A DNA stretch of 64,000 nt from Arthrobacter pascens (lineage in GTDB: Bacteria; Actinomycetota; Actinomycetes; Actinomycetales; Micrococcaceae): the NCBI RefSeq assembly GCF_030815585.1, contig NZ_JAUSWY010000001.1, forward strand, positions 3,038,001 to 3,102,000. Direction: 5' to 3'. A program made the position numbers and the translations under genes. Below the pieces are notes generated by a model, which saw only the letters and a list, made by a program, of their open reading frames with translations, was not told the DNA's origin and searched no databases. This document shows, piece after piece, positions 1-8,370 of this stretch. The first letter of the stretch is position 1. Each line of letters starts with the position of its first letter.

Positions 1-354
1 CACTCTCATGGCATCGGCCTGGACGAGATGGAAGTCCCCCGCCGACTCCGGGCGCCATTCATTCACCGTCTCAGGCAGCTTCGCCGCCAGAACCGGATCA
101 ATTTCGACGGCGACCACAGACTTCGCAGCGTCCAGCAGCCCCAAGGTGAGTGAACCGAGGCCGGGCCCGACTTCCAGCACTGTCTCATGCGGACCAATGT
201 TCGCGACCGACACAATCCGGCGGATGGTGTTGCCGTCAATGACGAAGTTCTGGCCGAGCGTCTTGGTGGGCCGGATGCCGATTTCTTCCGCCAGCCGGCG
301 TATGTCGGAGGCACCGAAGAGGGGTGCGGGCGCGGCGGCGGTCGGTTCAGTCAC
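1..354 (-). CDS. rsmA: 16S rRNA (adenine1518-N6/adenine1519-N6)-dimethyltransferase RsmA/KsgA, N-terminal part (cut by window edge)
   Basis: Only the first 118 codons are inside the window. This enzyme dimethylates two adjacent adenines near the 3' end of 16S rRNA using S-adenosylmethionine, late in 30S assembly. Seen directly: KTLGQNFV near residues 31-38, the SAM-binding motif [11 protein letters not shown] near 61-70 and the following acidic motif VAVEIDP near 83-89, all in the order typical of KsgA. The start is a GTG at 352-354. The catalytic NLPY motif lies outside the window. It is downstream of rpfB and tatD on the same strand, the common tatD-rpfB-ksgA order of actinobacteria. Confidence 0.93.
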   Translation of the reverse strand, partial: MTEPTAAAPAPLFGASDIRRLAEEIGIRPTKTLGQNFVIDGNTIRRIVSVANIGPHETVLEVGPGLGSLTLGLLDAAKSVVAVEIDPVLAAKLPETVNEWRPESAGDFHLVQADAMRV

Positions 355-425
355 CTAGGTATCCTATCCCGCCAGCCTTGCGGTGCCATGCGGGTTCCTT
401 GCCGGCCATACGTGTTAACGACTGC

Positions 426-454
426 GGCCGGACCCGGAAATTCCGGGCCCGGCC
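426..454. terminator. Hairpin between rpfB and rsmA
   Basis: A 29-base near-perfect palindrome (arms about 14 bases, one A-C mismatch, almost no loop) lies 74 bases past the rpfB stop on its strand. No T-run follows, so it may be a weak terminator, a pause site or an mRNA-end stabiliser. Confidence 0.4.
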
Positions 455-527
455 GTTGCATGCCATGGGCTCTACCCGCGCGGCTGTGGTCAGCTTCCGC
501 ACCAGGCTGGCGCCTCAGGCGTGACGT

Positions 528-1685
528 CTAGCTGGAGGCAGCCCAGCCGCAGCCCCATGGCTGCAGGCCACGCTGCGCGTATACACGGTTTGCGATGTCT
601 ATCTGCTGTGCCTTGGTCGCAAGGCTGGCATTCGGGGCGTAAGCGCCGCCGCCTGAGCCGATCCAGGTCCGGATATCAAACTGCAGGCCGCCGTAGTACC
701 CGTTGCCCGTGTTAGCGGCCCAGTTTCCGCTGGATTCACACTGGGCGATCTTGTCCCACATTGCCTCGTTCATCATGGCAGGTGCAGCGGCTCCGGAGTT
801 TGCGGCGGCTGCAGTCGCTGCAACGGGCTTTGCCTTGGTGCCTACGGTGACTTTCTCCGTCACGGGCTGTACGGAAACTGTTTCGGAGACCAGGGTCCGT
901 GAAGCTTCGCGTCCGTCCACCAGCACCAGCTTGAAGGTCCTGTCCACTTTTCCGGCTGCGCCGGCCTGGGTTACCTTCTTTTCGCCCTTTAGGAGATCCG
1001 CGCTCTCGGTGGTCAGAGTCTCGAACTGGACGTCTTCCGTGGTGGCCTCGGTCTTGCCGGTGTCCACACGGGACACCTTGACCACCATGTTATTGACCAC
1101 GTGGGCATTTCCCGGCTGCGAGGAGCGGTCGTTGACGCCAAGCGTCACGCCTGCGTCCTCAAGCACCTGGCCGACGGTGGCCGCCGTCGTCGTTGCCGTG
1201 GACACCTTGCCGTCGGCAACGATGCTGACACTCTTGGGCGTCGAGATGGAAACAAATGATCCGTCCACGGAAAGCTGGGAGTCCTTCGGGACGGAGACGG
1301 AGGAGGCGCTTGCAACGCCGAGCTCGGTCACGAGGCCGGCGACGTCGGGAGCGGTGGTGCTGACCGTCTTTTCCGAGCCGTCAAGGCTGACCTTCACCGC
1401 CTTGGCCATGTTGACGTTGATGACGGTGCCGTTTTCCACTGTGGCATCCACCGACGGCGAAACGCGGTCAGCGGGCTTCAGCTCCAGCTTGGCGCTCTTC
1501 ACGACCTGGCCCACTGTGCCGCCGAAGGACTGGACCGAGGTCACTTTCCCATCGACGTTGAGCGTGATGGTTTTGTTATTGCCGACGAAAGCAACAAGTC
1601 CGAGCACCAGTGCACATAGCACCAACAGCTGGGTGCCAACCTTGAGGAAGCTGAACTTGCCGTCCGATGTGAAAAACTTGACCAC
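528..1685 (-). CDS. rpfB: Resuscitation-promoting factor, RpfB type
   Basis: Secreted or membrane-anchored muralytic enzyme that cleaves peptidoglycan and promotes regrowth of dormant actinobacteria. Seen: an N-terminal hydrophobic anchor (about residues 13-32), three successive DUF348 repeats, a G5 domain, an Ala-rich linker and a C-terminal transglycosylase-like Rpf domain. That domain carries the catalytic glutamate in AQCESSGNWA, the GNGYYGGLQF motif and a second cysteine in WGCGW for the conserved disulfide. I chose the GTG at 1683-1685 because it puts the anchor close to the N-terminus; an in-frame GTG at 1785-1787 has only a badly spaced SD and would add 34 Arg/Pro-rich residues. The gene lies between tatD and rsmA. 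Confidence 0.93.
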   Translation of the reverse strand: MVKFFTSDGKFSFLKVGTQLLVLCALVLGLVAFVGNNKTITLNVDGKVTSVQSFGGTVGQVVKSAKLELKPADRVSPSVDATVENGTVINVNMAKAVKVSLDGSEKTVSTTAPDVAGLVTELGVASASSVSVPKDSQLSVDGSFVSISTPKSVSIVADGKVSTATTTAATVGQVLEDAGVTLGVNDRSSQPGNAHVVNNMVVKVSRVDTGKTEATTEDVQFETLTTESADLLKGEKKVTQAGAAGKVDRTFKLVLVDGREASRTLVSETVSVQPVTEKVTVGTKAKPVAATAAAANSGAAAPAMMNEAMWDKIAQCESSGNWAANTGNGYYGGLQFDIRTWIGSGGGAYAPNASLATKAQQIDIANRVYAQRGLQPWGCGWAASS

Positions 1686-1923
1686 GATTGCCCGTAACTC
1701 TAGGAGCGTCCGGGCACGGGGAAAAACGCAGGGAAGCACCCGGCGCAGCACCCTGGGGCAGCTCCGGGCACCGTTGCGCCGCCACACTCCTCACGCCAGG
1801 CACGCAGGCTTGGAGCCCTGCAGGGTCCTGTTACGGATGAGTGAAATTATCCGAAGGCCTTCCCCGACCCCGGCTAATAGTTTCCCACTGTAACCGTAGC
1901 GTTATAAAGCAGCCAAGAAATTT

Positions 1924-1938
1924 ACATACCAGGTATGT
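1924..1938. promoter_or_regulatory. 15-bp palindrome upstream of rpfB (candidate operator)
   Basis: ACATACC-A-GGTATGT is a perfect inverted repeat with a one-base centre. It sits between the tatD stop and a possible -10 (TATAAC on the minus strand, 1901-1906), about 240 bases before the rpfB start. The position fits an operator over the -35 region; no matching regulator is recognised. Confidence 0.4.
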
Positions 1939-1965
1939 CTTGGGCGGGCCGGTTCGATTGCCGGA

Positions 1966-2871
1966 TCAAGCCCATTCACCGTACGCCCGCAGGGTATTTG
2001 CGCTGAGCCGGCCACAGAGTTCCGCAAGGTCCGTTCCTGTCAATTCGGCCATGGCCCGGACCGTGTACGGCACCATGTAGCTTGCATTCGGACGCCCCCG
2101 GTGCGGATGGGGCGTAAGGAAAGGCGCGTCGGTTTCTACCAGCACGAGGTCCGGGTCCGCCACCGCCAGCGCAGCCCGGAGGTCCGCCGAGTTCCTAAAG
2201 GTCACGGTGCCGGCGAAGGACATGTTCCAACCCGCCTCATTGCAGATCCTGGCGAGGCCCTCATCCCCCGAAAAGCAGTGGAAGACCACCCGCTCCGGAG
2301 CCCCCTCTTCGCGCAGCACTTGCACAACGTCGCTGTGGGCATCCCGGTCATGAATCTGGAGAGTCAGCCCGAGCCGTTTGGCGATGTCAATGTGCCGCCG
2401 GAATGAGTAGCGCTGAGCCACCAGCCCCTCCCCTTCGGTGCGGAAGAAATCCAGCCCTGTCTCGCCGATGGCCCGGATGCGGGGATGGCTGGCCAACCGC
2501 TCGATCTCCGCCAATGCGTCTTCCAGCTCCCCGCGAAGGGCGTACTCCGGTGCGTCGTTCGGGTGCAGCGCCACCGCTCCCAACAGCCGGCTGTCCAGCT
2601 CAACGGCCTCAACGGTGAAACGTGAGGAGGCCAAGTCACAGCCCACCTGGACCGCGCCCTGCACGCCCACGGCCTCAGCTGCATCCAGCGCGGCGGCGAT
2701 CCCCACCGGCGCGTCGCCGTTGGGGAAGTCGAGGTGCGTGTGGTTGTCCATCACCGGCGCTGGCAACGGCTCGGGCGCCGGCGGAAAACCCTGCCTCCCG
2801 GAACGCCCGGTTCCGGCTGCTCCGTCCGTTCCGGAATCGCGGTAAGCGGCGGGACTCAGCGAATTGCACAT
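1966..2871 (-). CDS. tatD: TatD-family metal-dependent hydrolase (DNase)
   Basis: Member of the TatD/YcfH group of TIM-barrel metallohydrolases, which act as 3'-5' deoxyribonucleases. Seen: the metal-binding start DNHTHLDFP at about residue 42, GETGLDFF with the bridging glutamate, HCFSG, and the C-terminal ETDAPFL motif with its metal aspartate. The roughly 40-residue Pro/Gly-rich extension before the barrel is unremarkable for actinobacterial versions. The start is ambiguous between adjacent GTG (2872-2874) and ATG (2869-2871) codons. It is followed on the same strand by rpfB after a 280-base gap holding the candidate rpfB promoter, so rpfB may be transcribed separately. Confidence 0.92.
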   Translation of the reverse strand: MCNSLSPAAYRDSGTDGAAGTGRSGRQGFPPAPEPLPAPVMDNHTHLDFPNGDAPVGIAAALDAAEAVGVQGAVQVGCDLASSRFTVEAVELDSRLLGAVALHPNDAPEYALRGELEDALAEIERLASHPRIRAIGETGLDFFRTEGEGLVAQRYSFRRHIDIAKRLGLTLQIHDRDAHSDVVQVLREEGAPERVVFHCFSGDEGLARICNEAGWNMSFAGTVTFRNSADLRAALAVADPDLVLVETDAPFLTPHPHRGRPNASYMVPYTVRAMAELTGTDLAELCGRLSANTLRAYGEWA

Positions 2872-3038
2872 CACTCAAGCCTAGCCGCGGCGGATGCCTG
2901 CAGAATTACCGGAACTCTCTGTCAGCCATGGCAGTTGTGTTAGTAGTCTGGTAACGAACAGTATGCGAACGCCCACCGACGGGCGAAGGCAGGCTTTGCT
3001 GACCCGTCCCAGGTGATACCCGGGCTGAAAGGTTGCCG

Positions 3039-4157
3039 ATGGATACGCACCGACGCACCGCCGTCAATGAAATAAACCCTGCCAGCCGCAACTTCACCGA
3101 AGTCACCGAACCGGTCAGCCAGTTGAACGGACACAAGGCACCGGCCATGGACGCCGCATCCTTCCATTCGGCAAGTCAACGCATCCTGGACGCAGTCAAC
3201 ACGGTGATCGACGGAAAATCGGAAGCCGCCAAGCTTGCCCTGACTGTGCTGTTGGCCCAGGGCCACCTGCTCCTTGAGGACGTGCCTGGCGTGGGCAAAA
3301 CCCTGTTGGCCAAGACCCTGGCACGGACCATCGATTGCACGGTCAGCCGGATCCAGTTCACCCCGGACCTCCTTCCGTCCGACGTGACCGGCGTTTCCAT
3401 CTACAACCAGTCATCACGCCTGTTCGAGTTCCGCCCGGGCGCGGTGTTTGCCAACATCGTCATTGGGGATGAAATCAACCGGGCCTCGGCCAAAACCCAG
3501 TCAGCCCTGCTTGAGTGTATGGAGGAGCACCAGGTCACAGTGGACGGCGACTCCTACAAACTCGATGAGCCTTTTATGGTGGTGGCCACGCAGAATCCGA
3601 TCGAGATGGAAGGCACCTACCCCCTTCCGGAGGCCCAGCGTGACCGATTTATGGCCCGGATTTCCATGGGTTATCCGGACAAGGACTCCGAAATCGAAAT
3701 GCTGGAGACCCACCAGGCCACGTCGCCCTTGACCAAGGTCTCAGCGGTGGTCACAGCTGCGGACGTCGCCGCGATGATTTCCTCCGTCCAGCAGGTCTAC
3801 GTATCACAAGCCGTCAAGGAGTACACCGTGTCCGTGGGCAGGGCCACCCGCGAGAGCCCCCTGCTCCGGCTGGGCGCAAGTCCACGCTCCCTGCTGCAGT
3901 TGCTCCGTGCCGCTAAGGCCACCGCGGCGCTGGACGGACGCGACTTTGTCCTCCCGGACGACGTCGTCAATCTTGCGGAATCCGTGCTGGCCCACCGGAT
4001 TATCCTGGACCGCAAAGCGGCCAGCGCCGGCGAGACGCCGCACAGCGTCATCCGGGGCATTCTGTCCAGGCTGCCGGTGAGCCAGGACCTGGCGGATGCC
4101 TCGGCCCGGTCGGGAGCCCGGACTCCTCCCGCCTCCGGGTTGCGCCGGAACCACTAG
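3039..4157 (+). CDS. MoxR family AAA+ ATPase
   Basis: Predicted chaperone-like ATPase that remodels partner proteins, usually products of adjacent DUF58 or VWA genes. Seen: Walker A in PGVGKTLLAK near residue 86, Walker B in IGDEINRAS, sensor-1 ATQNP and a C-terminal AAA lid domain. The ATG at 3039 is preceded by GAAAGG with 6-base spacing, so it is preferred over an in-frame TTG 6 bases upstream. It is the first gene of a three-gene unit with DUF58 and a transglutaminase; this triplet is common in bacteria and thought to act in envelope or protein assembly, but its biochemical role is not settled. Confidence 0.93.
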   Translation: MDTHRRTAVNEINPASRNFTEVTEPVSQLNGHKAPAMDAASFHSASQRILDAVNTVIDGKSEAAKLALTVLLAQGHLLLEDVPGVGKTLLAKTLARTIDCTVSRIQFTPDLLPSDVTGVSIYNQSSRLFEFRPGAVFANIVIGDEINRASAKTQSALLECMEEHQVTVDGDSYKLDEPFMVVATQNPIEMEGTYPLPEAQRDRFMARISMGYPDKDSEIEMLETHQATSPLTKVSAVVTAADVAAMISSVQQVYVSQAVKEYTVSVGRATRESPLLRLGASPRSLLQLLRAAKATAALDGRDFVLPDDVVNLAESVLAHRIILDRKAASAGETPHSVIRGILSRLPVSQDLADASARSGARTPPASGLRRNH

Positions 4158-4169
4158 GCAGGAATCGCC

Positions 4170-5612
4170 ATGGCGCTGCTGGACCGACTGCCCCGACACA
4201 TGTTCAGCCAACGTGGCTGGGGGCTCCTGGCTGCAGGTGCCGTGGCCCTGTTGTCTGCGCAGATCATGGGCCGACGGGACCTCCTGAGCCTCAGCGTCCT
4301 GCTGATTGTCCTTCCTTTGGTTTCCCTCGCCGGAATCAGGCTCGTCAAGCCGCGGTTCCAGGTCTACCGTGAGTTCAACCCATCACCGGTGGAAACGTCG
4401 GCCGCCACTACTGTCCGGCTGGCCGTGGCAAGAACCGGCTTCGGCACAGGCCGCGCCATCATGGAGGAGCGGCTCCCCCAAAGGTTTGGGGAGTCTCCGG
4501 CGTTCCGATTCCCGGCGCGGTCCGCCACAGGAGGCACCAGCAGGTACGAGTACCACCTGCGTTCCACCAGACGCGGTCAGTTCGTCATCGGTCCGGTAAC
4601 GGCCGAATTCACGGATCCCTTTGGACTCTCCCTGCACCGGCAGGCGATCGACGGCGGCGACATCCTCACTGTCACGCCGGCCGCCGTCGAGCTTCCCGTT
4701 ACCGGGCTGGCGGGTGCACGCGGCAACGACGGGATCACAGCCACCAGGATCCGTGCGAATCCCAGCGACGACGACGTCATGACCCGTGAATACCGCCATG
4801 GCGACCCCATGCGCAGGGTCCACTGGCCAGCCACCGCGCGGCATGGCGCGCTGATGGTGCGGCAGGAAGAGTCCGTGACCACGCCGGAAGCCACCATCAT
4901 CCTGGATCAGCGGTTTGGGGCGTTCTCCGGTGGCCCCGGGACCGGCTCCAGTGGAAACACTCCCGCTGACGGCCGCGAACCGGTCAGCAGTGACACGTTT
5001 GAGTGGGCCGTGGTGGCCGCCATCTCCATCAGTTCCCACCTTGTAGAGCGCAACTATGCCCTCCGTCTGCTCGATGCCCGGGGTGAGCCTGCATTCATGA
5101 AATCACCGTCCGCGCCCGAGCCGGAAATCGAAGAGTACAGCGGCACCGGCGGACTCCAGTCCATCGCCGAAAGCCTCGCCGCCATCCAGCTCTCAGGACC
5201 GCCCCATGGCCGCCGCGACGCCGGCCGCAAGGAAGCAGGCGGTCACGGCCACGACCACGGCGGCGCCCAGGACTCGGGCCCCCCGCCCTTCGACGACCTC
5301 CTGATGGACAAGCTGTCGGCCCACCGCATGCGCGGCCCCCTCATCGCGCTCCTCGGCCGGATCTCGCTCATGGAAGCAACTGCCCTGGCTCCGGCGGCAG
5401 GGTACGGGGCTAACGCCTTCGCCATCATCGTGGCCGAGAGGCCCTCGGAATTCGAGGAGGTTCTCGAGGCACTGCGGCAGGGCGGCTGGCGGGCTGCCGC
5501 TGTGTCTCCGTCTGTATCCGTCCCCGCGGCATGGAGCCACTTTGACCAGGGCGGACCGGCTCTGGCCGCAGCGGCGGCTGACGTCCGGCGCGGTGTGGGG
5601 GTGGCGCGATGA
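4170..5612 (+). CDS. DUF58 domain-containing membrane protein
   Basis: Two hydrophobic segments within the first 55 residues are followed by a beta-rich region and the diagnostic DUF58 motif YRHGDPMRRVHWPATARHG near residues 207-225. The C-terminal half is the VWA-like part, with a low-complexity His/Gly-rich insert near residues 350-372. DUF58 proteins are membrane-linked partners of MoxR ATPases. It starts 12 bases after moxR with AGGAA ahead of the ATG, and its stop overlaps the next start (ATGA), so the three genes are surely co-transcribed and probably translationally coupled. Function is inferred from family and context only. Confidence 0.92.
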   Translation: MALLDRLPRHMFSQRGWGLLAAGAVALLSAQIMGRRDLLSLSVLLIVLPLVSLAGIRLVKPRFQVYREFNPSPVETSAATTVRLAVARTGFGTGRAIMEERLPQRFGESPAFRFPARSATGGTSRYEYHLRSTRRGQFVIGPVTAEFTDPFGLSLHRQAIDGGDILTVTPAAVELPVTGLAGARGNDGITATRIRANPSDDDVMTREYRHGDPMRRVHWPATARHGALMVRQEESVTTPEATIILDQRFGAFSGGPGTGSSGNTPADGREPVSSDTFEWAVVAAISISSHLVERNYALRLLDARGEPAFMKSPSAPEPEIEEYSGTGGLQSIAESLAAIQLSGPPHGRRDAGRKEAGGHGHDHGGAQDSGPPPFDDLLMDKLSAHRMRGPLIALLGRISLMEATALAPAAGYGANAFAIIVAERPSEFEEVLEALRQGGWRAAAVSPSVSVPAAWSHFDQGGPALAAAAADVRRGVGVAR

Positions 5613-8104
5613 CGCTGGCACCGCACAAGAGTTCAGCCGGCCAGGCGCAGGCGGCACCGCCACCTGGCCCTGGGCAGGCGACCGTACTCGGACGGGTGGG
5701 AGCATACCCCTGGGCTATGGCCTTGGCGGTGGCGCTGTCCGTATCCGGCGCGGCCCTTTCCCTCAATGGAGTCCTGAGGGGCTGGGCCTGGTACCTTCCG
5801 GTGCTGACCACGGTTTTTGTGGTCTCGCTGACCATGGCTGCCCTGCGGGCGCTCAGGGCTCAGCCTCTGCTGGTCACGGCCGGCGGGTTTGCCTCCCTTG
5901 CCAGCATCCTGACCTTCACGTTCTTCCGACCCACAAGCATCGCCGGCTTCATCCCTTCCGGGACCACCATGGCCGATTTGGACCGGTTCATCCGCCGTGC
6001 CAGCGAAACGGTGTTGGCCGAAAGTGCGCCCGTGGCTCCCAACGCCGGGATTGTGATGGTCACGTGCGCCGTGCTGGGTCTGACGGTCATACTGATCGAT
6101 GCCCTTGCAGTCCCGCTCGGCATGCCGGCGACCACCGGGTTGGGCCTCCTGGCCATCCTGGTTGTTCCGGCCATGGTGAAACCGCAGAGCGTGGGCGTCT
6201 GGGGCTTCGGTGCCACGGTGGCCGGCTATCTGCTGATCCTGGCCTGCAGCCAGTGGTTTACGCCCGATGCCCGGACACCTGCCGACACCGCACGCAACCC
6301 CGGCCAGATGAGGCGGGCCGCGCTCACAGGGGGTGTGGCACTGGTTGCCACCCTGATCGTTCCGCTGGCCATTCCGGGTTTTGACCAAGGAACGTTTCCC
6401 CAAGGCTCCCGGGTGAACCCATGGGGCACCTCCACCGGCCTGAACCCCATGATCACGCTGGGAAACAGCCTCCGCACCCCTGCCGGGAGCGGACGCATCA
6501 CCTACGCCACCAACGCAGGTACCCCGCTGTATCTGCGGTCGGTCACCGTAGACAATTTCGACGGCGACTCCTGGGGCCCGGACGACAGGGGCGCTTCGCG
6601 GCGGCCCGTCGGGGAACAGATCGAGACAGGTTACGAGGTCCTTGCCGATGAACAGCTCCGCCAGGTCACGGCGGTGGACACGGGCACCTTCACGAGCCCC
6701 TACCTTCCAGTGCCTTACGCGCCCGAGTCGGTCCGCGGGCTAAGCGGTCGCTGGACCTGGGATCCTGCCACACTCAGCATCAAAGGGTCCGACACCAATT
6801 CGCGGAGCCAGCAATACATCGTGGTGTCGTCCGCGCCGAAGCTCACAGCCGGACTCCTGGTGCAGCAATCCGGTGCCGTGCAGGGAGTACCTGATGACTT
6901 CACCAGGGTTCCCGGCAACATGCCGGATATTGTCAGGACAACCGCGGATTCAGTGACTGGCTCCGGCGGCACGGCCTACGCGAAGGCCATGGCGATCCAG
7001 AAATACCTGCGGTCTGCCGAGTTCACCTATTCCCTTCAGTCCCCGGTCCAGGGCGGCTACGACGGCAACGGGCTATCGGTCCTTGCGGATTTCCTGACGC
7101 AAAAGAGCGGGTACTGCATCCACTACGCTTCGGCCATGGCCGTGATGGCGCGGCTCGAAGGCATCCCGAGCCGCATCGCCGTCGGCTACGCCCCGGGCAG
7201 GCTGACTGGTGCCACAGTCTCCGTAGCCGGGCAGGGGGCCCTGCCCGAGTATGAAGTGGACGCCAGGGATGCCCACGCCTGGCCCGAACTCTACTTCCAG
7301 GGTCTCGGCTGGGTTGCTTTTGAGCCCACGCCGTCACGTGGCGTGGTACCGGCCTACGCCACCGAGACGTCCACGCCTGGCGCCGGTGCCATTGAAAACA
7401 ACGACGGCCTCATTCCCTCGAGCGACCCGTCGCCGACTCCGGCGCCAAGCACCACACCGGTGCCTTTACCCGGTGCTGGCGGCGGCAGCGAGGCAGGCCC
7501 CCAACTGCTGCCCTGGCTGCTGGGCACTGCCGGCGTCCTTGGCCTGATGCTCGTTGCGGCATCTCCGCGGCTGGTCCGGATGGGCCTCCGTGCCAGGAGG
7601 CTCAGACGCCAGGACCCGGCCTCCGACGATGCTGTTCCGCCTGCCTGGTCCGAATTCCTTGACCTTGGCACGGATTACGGGCTACCCCCGCATCCCAGTG
7701 AGACGGCCCGGGTGTATTCAGCCAGGCTCCGCGGCTCGTCCCTGCTTGGTGAAGCCGGCGGAATGGACGACGCCGGGCACCAGGCTGTCATTTTGCTCAC
7801 CACCGATTTCGAACGCCGGAAATACGGGCCACGGGCACGGCAGGACACACCGGCAGGTGACGCGCCGGGGAGTGACCGCGCACCGCTCCGCATCGCAGCG
7901 GTGCAACGCTCGCTGCGTGCAAATGCCCCGCTGTCCCGGCGGCTGCGCGCCGACTGGCTGCCGCCGTCGGTCATGCGCCGCCTGGGGCGGATGCTCACAG
8001 CCCCTTTCCGGGCGCTCGGCGGTCTGGCCCGGCGGACGGCACACGCCGCCGCGCGCTCCTGGTCCTGGGCACGCGAGGGCCTGCGGCATCTGAGCGAGGG
8101 CTAG
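5609..8104 (+). CDS. TgpA-like membrane transglutaminase (DUF3488/transglutaminase core/DUF4129)
   Basis: Large membrane protein (831 residues). Order seen: about seven N-terminal transmembrane segments (residues 30-260, DUF3488/TgpA_N type), an extracellular region, and a transglutaminase-like core with catalytic Cys in SGYCIHYASAM, His in DAHAWPELYF and Asp/Glu in FEPTPSRG. A Pro/Thr linker, one more membrane helix (near 630) and a cytoplasmic DUF4129-like tail follow. The triad looks intact. It overlaps DUF58 by four bases. The TAG stop directly abuts GCCTGTCTCC, which looks like the end of an IS5-family remnant, so the extreme C-terminus might have been reset by insertion. Confidence 0.9.
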   Translation: MTLAPHKSSAGQAQAAPPPGPGQATVLGRVGAYPWAMALAVALSVSGAALSLNGVLRGWAWYLPVLTTVFVVSLTMAALRALRAQPLLVTAGGFASLASILTFTFFRPTSIAGFIPSGTTMADLDRFIRRASETVLAESAPVAPNAGIVMVTCAVLGLTVILIDALAVPLGMPATTGLGLLAILVVPAMVKPQSVGVWGFGATVAGYLLILACSQWFTPDARTPADTARNPGQMRRAALTGGVALVATLIVPLAIPGFDQGTFPQGSRVNPWGTSTGLNPMITLGNSLRTPAGSGRITYATNAGTPLYLRSVTVDNFDGDSWGPDDRGASRRPVGEQIETGYEVLADEQLRQVTAVDTGTFTSPYLPVPYAPESVRGLSGRWTWDPATLSIKGSDTNSRSQQYIVVSSAPKLTAGLLVQQSGAVQGVPDDFTRVPGNMPDIVRTTADSVTGSGGTAYAKAMAIQKYLRSAEFTYSLQSPVQGGYDGNGLSVLADFLTQKSGYCIHYASAMAVMARLEGIPSRIAVGYAPGRLTGATVSVAGQGALPEYEVDARDAHAWPELYFQGLGWVAFEPTPSRGVVPAYATETSTPGAGAIENNDGLIPSSDPSPTPAPSTTPVPLPGAGGGSEAGPQLLPWLLGTAGVLGLMLVAASPRLVRMGLRARRLRRQDPASDDAVPPAWSEFLDLGTDYGLPPHPSETARVYSARLRGSSLLGEAGGMDDAGHQAVILLTTDFERRKYGPRARQDTPAGDAPGSDRAPLRIAAVQRSLRANAPLSRRLRADWLPPSVMRRLGRMLTAPFRALGGLARRTAHAAARSWSWAREGLRHLSEG

Positions 8105-8290
8105 GCCTGTCTCCTGAAGCGGCCGGCCAAACAGTGATTGCGCCGAGGACAGCGCGGCCGCGGTAGGTGAGTGCGCCTTTGTCGAAGCGGGTGGCCAGGC
8201 CGCGCCATTGCTTTGAAAGTGTTTGAGTTCCGTTCAGCAACGTTGCGGCCTCTGGAGTCCTCCTTGTCGAAGCCTGGTGGGCTGCCGCCG
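8105..8290 (-). pseudogene. Remnant of IS5-family transposase (C-terminal DDE region), frameshifted
   Basis: On the minus strand, one frame reads GGSPPGFDKEDSRGRNVAER and continues to NSNTFK. The next frame then reads QWRGLATRFDKGALTYRGRA and on to VLGAITVWP. Together these match the well-known C-terminal signature of IS5/IS427-group transposases (GGRPPxFD, RNVVER, KQWRGLATRYDK, LTYRG). A single extra base between the K and Q codons breaks the frame. The rest of the transposase is missing. GCCTGTCTCC at the left edge resembles an element terminus and touches the upstream stop codon. Non-functional relic. Confidence 0.72.
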
Positions 8291-8340
8291 GCGGAGAAAC
8301 AGGGTCCTCTGATTTACCCTGGGTTTCGTCGGGTTTTGGC

Positions 8341-8367
8341 AAAACTGTATAGCTGTTATACAGTTTT
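8341..8367 (+). promoter_or_regulatory. Perfect 11+5+11 palindrome overlapping the gntR promoter (candidate GntR operator)
   Basis: AAAACTGTATA - GCTGT - TATACAGTTTT is a perfect inverted repeat ending three bases before the gntR ATG. Within it, TATACA (8357-8362) can serve as a -10 with TTGGCA (8336-8341) as a -35, 15 bases apart. That places the start of transcription at or next to the ATG, so the mRNA would be leaderless, which fits the lack of any SD. Half-sites containing TGTATA/TATACA suit a FadR-type GntR repressor, so autoregulation is likely. Confidence 0.75.
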
Positions 8368-8370
8368 GAA

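Noticed and set aside
1686..1900. Possible c-di-AMP (ydaO) riboswitch in the rpfB leader
   Set aside because: The leader is long enough and rpf genes carry this switch in some actinobacteria, but I could not find the conserved core motifs by eye. A covariance-model search would decide.
5609..8104. Suspected loss of transglutaminase active site
   Set aside because: Cys, His and Asp/Glu positions (GYCIHYAS, DAHAWPEL, FEPTPSRG) are all present, so the core looks intact.
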